The position numbers and the translations under genes were made by a program. From positions 1,611,001-1,675,000 of the forward strand of contig NZ_CP161920.1 of assembly GCF_040819555.1 (NCBI RefSeq): a DNA stretch of 64,000 nucleotides, written 5' to 3'. The DNA comes from Nitratireductor sp. GISD-1A_MAKvit. Its GTDB lineage: Bacteria > Pseudomonadota > Alphaproteobacteria > Rhizobiales > Rhizobiaceae. This document shows positions 60,811 through 64,000 of the stretch, piece after piece (the first letter of the stretch is position 1; every line of letters starts with the position of its first letter). Under the pieces are notes generated by a model. It was not told where the DNA came from, searched no databases, and was given only the letters and a program-made list of their open reading frames with translations.

Positions 60811-63450
60811 ATGAACACTGAGAGCGACGCCATGAACGAAGCCATCAGCATCACACGCGGCCACAAAAGCGGCGAGCCGATCCTGGAGATTGAAAACCTT
60901 TCCATCTCCTTCTTCACGCGCGCCGGCGAAATCCCGGCGGTGATGGATTTTTCCTGCGAGGTCATGCCCGGCGAGGCGATGGGCATTGTGGGGGAATCGG
61001 GCTGCGGCAAGTCGACCGTTTCACTCGGCATCATGCGCGATCTTTCCAATGTCGGGCAGATCGTCGGCGGACGCATCAGGTTCAAGGGCCGCGACATGGC
61101 GGAGATGAGCGAGGAGGAGCTTCGCCAGATCCGCGGCAACGAGATCGCCATGATCTATCAGGAGCCGATGGCGAGCCTCAACCCGGCCATGAAGATCGGC
61201 CAGCAGCTCATGGAAGTGCCGCTCATCCACGACAAAGTCTCGAGGGACGAGGCGTGGCGCCGGGCGCTGGAGATGGTCGAGGCGGTGCGGCTGCCTGATC
61301 CTGAACGCATGATGCGGTCTTATCCCCACCAGCTTTCGGGCGGACAGCAGCAGCGCATCGTGATCGCCATGGCGCTTCTGTCGAAGCCGGCACTGCTTCT
61401 GCTCGACGAGCCCACGACAGCGCTCGACGTGACGGTGGAGGCGGGCATCGTCGAACTGGTTAAGGGGCTGGGCAAGAAATACGGCACGTCGATGATCTTC
61501 GTGTCGCACAATCTCGGTCTTATCCTGGAGACCTGCGACCGTGTAACCGTAATGTATTCAGGCGAGGCGGTGGAGATGGGCCGCGTCGAAGACGTGTTCG
61601 ACCGGATGCGCCATCCCTATACGCAGGGGCTCTTCCGCTCCATTCCGCTGCCGGGTGCCGACAAGAATGAGAGGCCCCTGATTGCCATCCCCGGCCAGTT
61701 GCCGCTGCCGCATGAGCGCCCGAAGGGCTGCAATTTCGGCCCGCGCTGCCAGCATTTCAAGGAAGGTCTCTGCGATGCCGGAGAGGTGCCCATGCTGCCG
61801 GTCGAAGGGCATGAGCGGCACCATTCCCGCTGCCTGCGTTTTGATGAGATCGACTGGAATGCGCTGCCGGAAGGCGCGCTGGAAGACAAGGAACCGATCG
61901 CACCCGGCAAGCCGATGCTGCGCATCGAAAATCTGAAGAAATATTATCACGTGGCTGCCAACAGCATTTTCGGCGGCGGTGACACCAAGACCGTCAAGGC
62001 CAATGAGCAGATCAGCTTCGAGGCGCGAGAATCCGAAACGGTGGCGATAGTGGGCGAATCCGGCTGCGGAAAATCGACTCTCGCCAAGGTGCTTCTCGGG
62101 CTGGAAACGGCAACGGATGGCGAAGTGGTGCTCGAAAACGAGCCCATTCAGTCTACGCCTGTCGAAGACCGGGATACAGGCACAGTGGCCGGTATCCAGA
62201 TGGTGTTTCAAAACCCGTTCGATACACTCAATCCCAGCCATTCGGTTGGTTCGCAGATCGTGCGCACGCTGGAAAAATTCAACATTGGCAACACGCTGGC
62301 CGACCGAAAGCAGCGCATGCTGGAACTGCTTGATCTCGTAAAACTGCCACGCGCCTTTGCAGATCGCATGCCGCGCCAGCTATCGGGCGGGCAGAAGCAG
62401 CGCATCGGCGTTGCCCGCGCCTTCGCCGGCAATGCCAAGGTGGTGGTGGCGGATGAGCCCGTCTCCGCGCTCGATGTTTCCGTGCAGGCGGCGGTGACCG
62501 AACTGTTGATGGACATTCAGCGCAAGAACAAGACCACCATGCTGTTCATCAGCCACGATCTGTCCGTGGTGCGCTATCTGGCCGACCGGGTTGTGGTCAT
62601 GTATCTCGGCCATATCGTGGAGCAGGGGACGACCGATCAGATCTTCGCGCCGCCCTATCACCCCTATACGGAAGCGCTCCTTTCGGCGATCCCGATTGCC
62701 GATACGTCTGTCCGCAAGAAGCATATCGTGCTTGAAGGCGACATTCCCTCGGCCATGAACCCGCCATCCGGCTGTCCGTTCCAGACGCGATGCCGTTACA
62801 AGGACCAGGTGCCAGGCGGCAAATGCGAGCGCGAGGTGCCGCCGCTGAAGGATCTGGGCGAGGGACATTTCAGCCTTTGCTGGCTGGGTGACGAAACGTT
62901 GAAATCCATGGAACCGGTGATCAGTTTCGATGCGCCGCGGAAAACCGCCAAACCCGCGCGCCGGCAGGGGAAGGCGAAGGCGGCCAGTCAGAAACCGAAG
63001 GCAAAGGGCGAAATCCGGCCGATAGCCGGGGGGCGAAAACCCGTCAGGGCTTCCGCGGCGGGCCTGTCGGCGGTGCCGGGCTCTTCCTCGCCGAAACGGG
63101 TACAGGCCGAAGCGGGGGCAGGGCGTCAGGCCACATCCACCCGCGTGAAGCCGGCAACTGCAAAGACGGCGAAAGACGCGCGACCCGCCCGCATCCGCAA
63201 GCCCGCAAAACCCGATGATCTGAAGCTGATTTCCGGTGTGGGGCCGAAGCTGGAGGCGCGGCTCAATGATCTCGGTATCTACACCTTTGCGCAGATCGCA
63301 GCCTGGAAAAAGGCCGAGCGCGACTGGGTGGACGACCATCTGAGGTTCAAAGGCCGCATCGAGCGTGATGACTGGGTGAAACAGGCCAAGGCGCTCGCCA
63401 AGGGCGGTGTCGAGGAATACGTCCGGGTTTTCGGCAAGAAGCCACGCTGA
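60811..63450 (+). CDS. Fused double ABC ATPase (OppD-OppF type) with extra C-terminal helical domain
   Basis: An 879-residue protein carrying two complete ABC cassettes. Cassette 1: Walker A GESGCGKST, signature LSGGQQQRI, Walker B LLLLDEPTTALD. Cassette 2: GESGCGKST, LSGGQKQRI, VVADEPVSALD. Each is followed by the oligopeptide-type C-terminal motif with Cys (FGPRCQHFKEGLC and FQTRCRYKDQVPG). After about residue 710 comes a basic Ala/Lys/Pro linker and then an 80-residue domain (LKLISGVGPKLEARLNDLGI, then HLRFKGRIERDDWVKQAKAL). It resembles, from memory, the C-terminal extension of rhizobial NuoE. It energises the permeases of this operon. Confidence 0.93.
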   Translation: MNTESDAMNEAISITRGHKSGEPILEIENLSISFFTRAGEIPAVMDFSCEVMPGEAMGIVGESGCGKSTVSLGIMRDLSNVGQIVGGRIRFKGRDMAEMSEEELRQIRGNEIAMIYQEPMASLNPAMKIGQQLMEVPLIHDKVSRDEAWRRALEMVEAVRLPDPERMMRSYPHQLSGGQQQRIVIAMALLSKPALLLLDEPTTALDVTVEAGIVELVKGLGKKYGTSMIFVSHNLGLILETCDRVTVMYSGEAVEMGRVEDVFDRMRHPYTQGLFRSIPLPGADKNERPLIAIPGQLPLPHERPKGCNFGPRCQHFKEGLCDAGEVPMLPVEGHERHHSRCLRFDEIDWNALPEGALEDKEPIAPGKPMLRIENLKKYYHVAANSIFGGGDTKTVKANEQISFEARESETVAIVGESGCGKSTLAKVLLGLETATDGEVVLENEPIQSTPVEDRDTGTVAGIQMVFQNPFDTLNPSHSVGSQIVRTLEKFNIGNTLADRKQRMLELLDLVKLPRAFADRMPRQLSGGQKQRIGVARAFAGNAKVVVADEPVSALDVSVQAAVTELLMDIQRKNKTTMLFISHDLSVVRYLADRVVVMYLGHIVEQGTTDQIFAPPYHPYTEALLSAIPIADTSVRKKHIVLEGDIPSAMNPPSGCPFQTRCRYKDQVPGGKCEREVPPLKDLGEGHFSLCWLGDETLKSMEPVISFDAPRKTAKPARRQGKAKAASQKPKAKGEIRPIAGGRKPVRASAAGLSAVPGSSSPKRVQAEAGAGRQATSTRVKPATAKTAKDARPARIRKPAKPDDLKLISGVGPKLEARLNDLGIYTFAQIAAWKKAERDWVDDHLRFKGRIERDDWVKQAKALAKGGVEEYVRVFGKKPR

Positions 63451-63545
63451 AGGTTCATACCGCCAATTTTACGCGATCTTTTCTGGATGTTCCCCGGATT
63501 TTGCAGCACGTTGCTGCGGTCTGTGGGTCCACCAAGGAGAATCGC

Positions 63546-64000
63546 ATGCCCTCTCGGTTTGTTCGCTTGCTGTCGCTGCTTTGCGTCACCATTGGCCTGT
63601 CGGGTGCCTTTGTGACCTCTTCCCAAGCACAAGGAAGCGTGCAGGCCGTCGCAACAGCCGATCTCAATATGCGCAGCGGGCCCGGAGTTCGGTACCGCGT
63701 GGTGTTTACGATCCCACGTGGCGGGCGTGTCTCGACGTTGCGCTGCACCGACCGCTATAGATGGTGTGAGGTGGGATTTGCCAGGCGTAAGGGCTGGGTC
63801 TCTGCGCGCTACCTGCGCGATAGCCGCCCGCGTTACCGAGATCGCCCGATTTCGGATATCGGCGCGGTCATCGGGCTGGAAATCTTTCGCTTCGTGCTGC
63901 GCGAAATCGAGCAGCGCGATCGGGAGAACGACTTCGAGTCCATTGGAGGAGCTGGGGGAGACCGGCGCCCGACACCTCGAAATGTCTGTTTTTACGACCG
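63546..64000 (+). CDS. Secreted SH3-like domain protein (3' end beyond window)
   Basis: A partial gene, at least 151 residues. The signal peptide (FVRLLSLLCVTIGLSGAFV, then SSQA) starts after AAGGAGA. The mature part is a bacterial SH3 domain (ATADLNMRSGPGVRYRVVFT, then GWVSARYLRD). Further residues are Arg/Asp-rich. Such proteins usually bind the cell wall or act as periplasmic partners. No operon link to the transporter is clear, as 95 bases separate them. Confidence 0.85.
   Translation, partial: MPSRFVRLLSLLCVTIGLSGAFVTSSQAQGSVQAVATADLNMRSGPGVRYRVVFTIPRGGRVSTLRCTDRYRWCEVGFARRKGWVSARYLRDSRPRYRDRPISDIGAVIGLEIFRFVLREIEQRDRENDFESIGGAGGDRRPTPRNVCFYD

Overview
The window reads as a chromosomal segment of an alphaproteobacterium of the order Hyphomicrobiales (Rhizobiales), probably near Mesorhizobium/Nitratireductor. 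Pointers are the high GC, the carA - yqeY - dnaG - rpoD neighbourhood, DUF2937, DUF599, the YcgN-type protein and the ECF42/DGPF pair. This placement rests on family knowledge, not on a search. No prophage, insertion sequence or CRISPR array was seen.

Layout. 1-9.6 kb: an EF-G-like GTPase (cut by the window edge), a GGDEF-EAL enzyme, an aspartate aminotransferase, an intact EAL protein followed 3 nt later by a degenerate EAL protein, two small unknown proteins, Ogt and a lytic transglycosylase lipoprotein. 9.6-19.1 kb: a cupin lipoprotein, carB, a zinc metallopeptidase, a DUF2937 protein, a TadG-like von Willebrand protein and carA. 19.5-28.2 kb: yqeY, an MHYT-PAS-GGDEF-EAL protein, dnaG, rpoD, a HlyU-like protein and a DUF599 membrane protein. 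28.2-37.8 kb: tetR with divergent VOC gene and a double operator, an FKBP isomerase, a VOC protein, an ECF42 sigma/DGPF pair, pyrE, an OmpA-domain protein, a YcgN-type protein, an NTF2-like protein, a small secreted basic protein, a SIMPL protein and a tRNA-Ile2(CAU). 37.9-51.8 kb is the most unusual part: three very large secreted repeat proteins facing an operon of leader peptide, ECF sigma, anti-sigma and subtilisin-like protease. 51.8-56.6 kb: a btuB-F-C-D vitamin B12 uptake operon under a cobalamin riboswitch. 56.8-63.5 kb: a peptide-type (Opp/Dpp) ABC operon whose double ATPase carries an extra C-terminal domain. The end is a partial SH3-domain secreted protein.

The main technical observation is that eleven genes, including the essential carA, carB and dnaG, are split by a +1 frameshift. 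Every one can be restored by removing a single G from a G-run that directly precedes CC (GGCC context, on either strand). Restored lengths divide by three and match family lengths, and a perfect terminator follows the restored carB stop. This looks like a systematic consensus error at (perhaps methylated) GGCC sites rather than eleven pseudogenes, so these genes are annotated as whole spans. The main biological candidate is the 43-51.8 kb locus: a sigma/anti-sigma/protease module next to Cys-rich secreted proteins with DUF11-like repeats.
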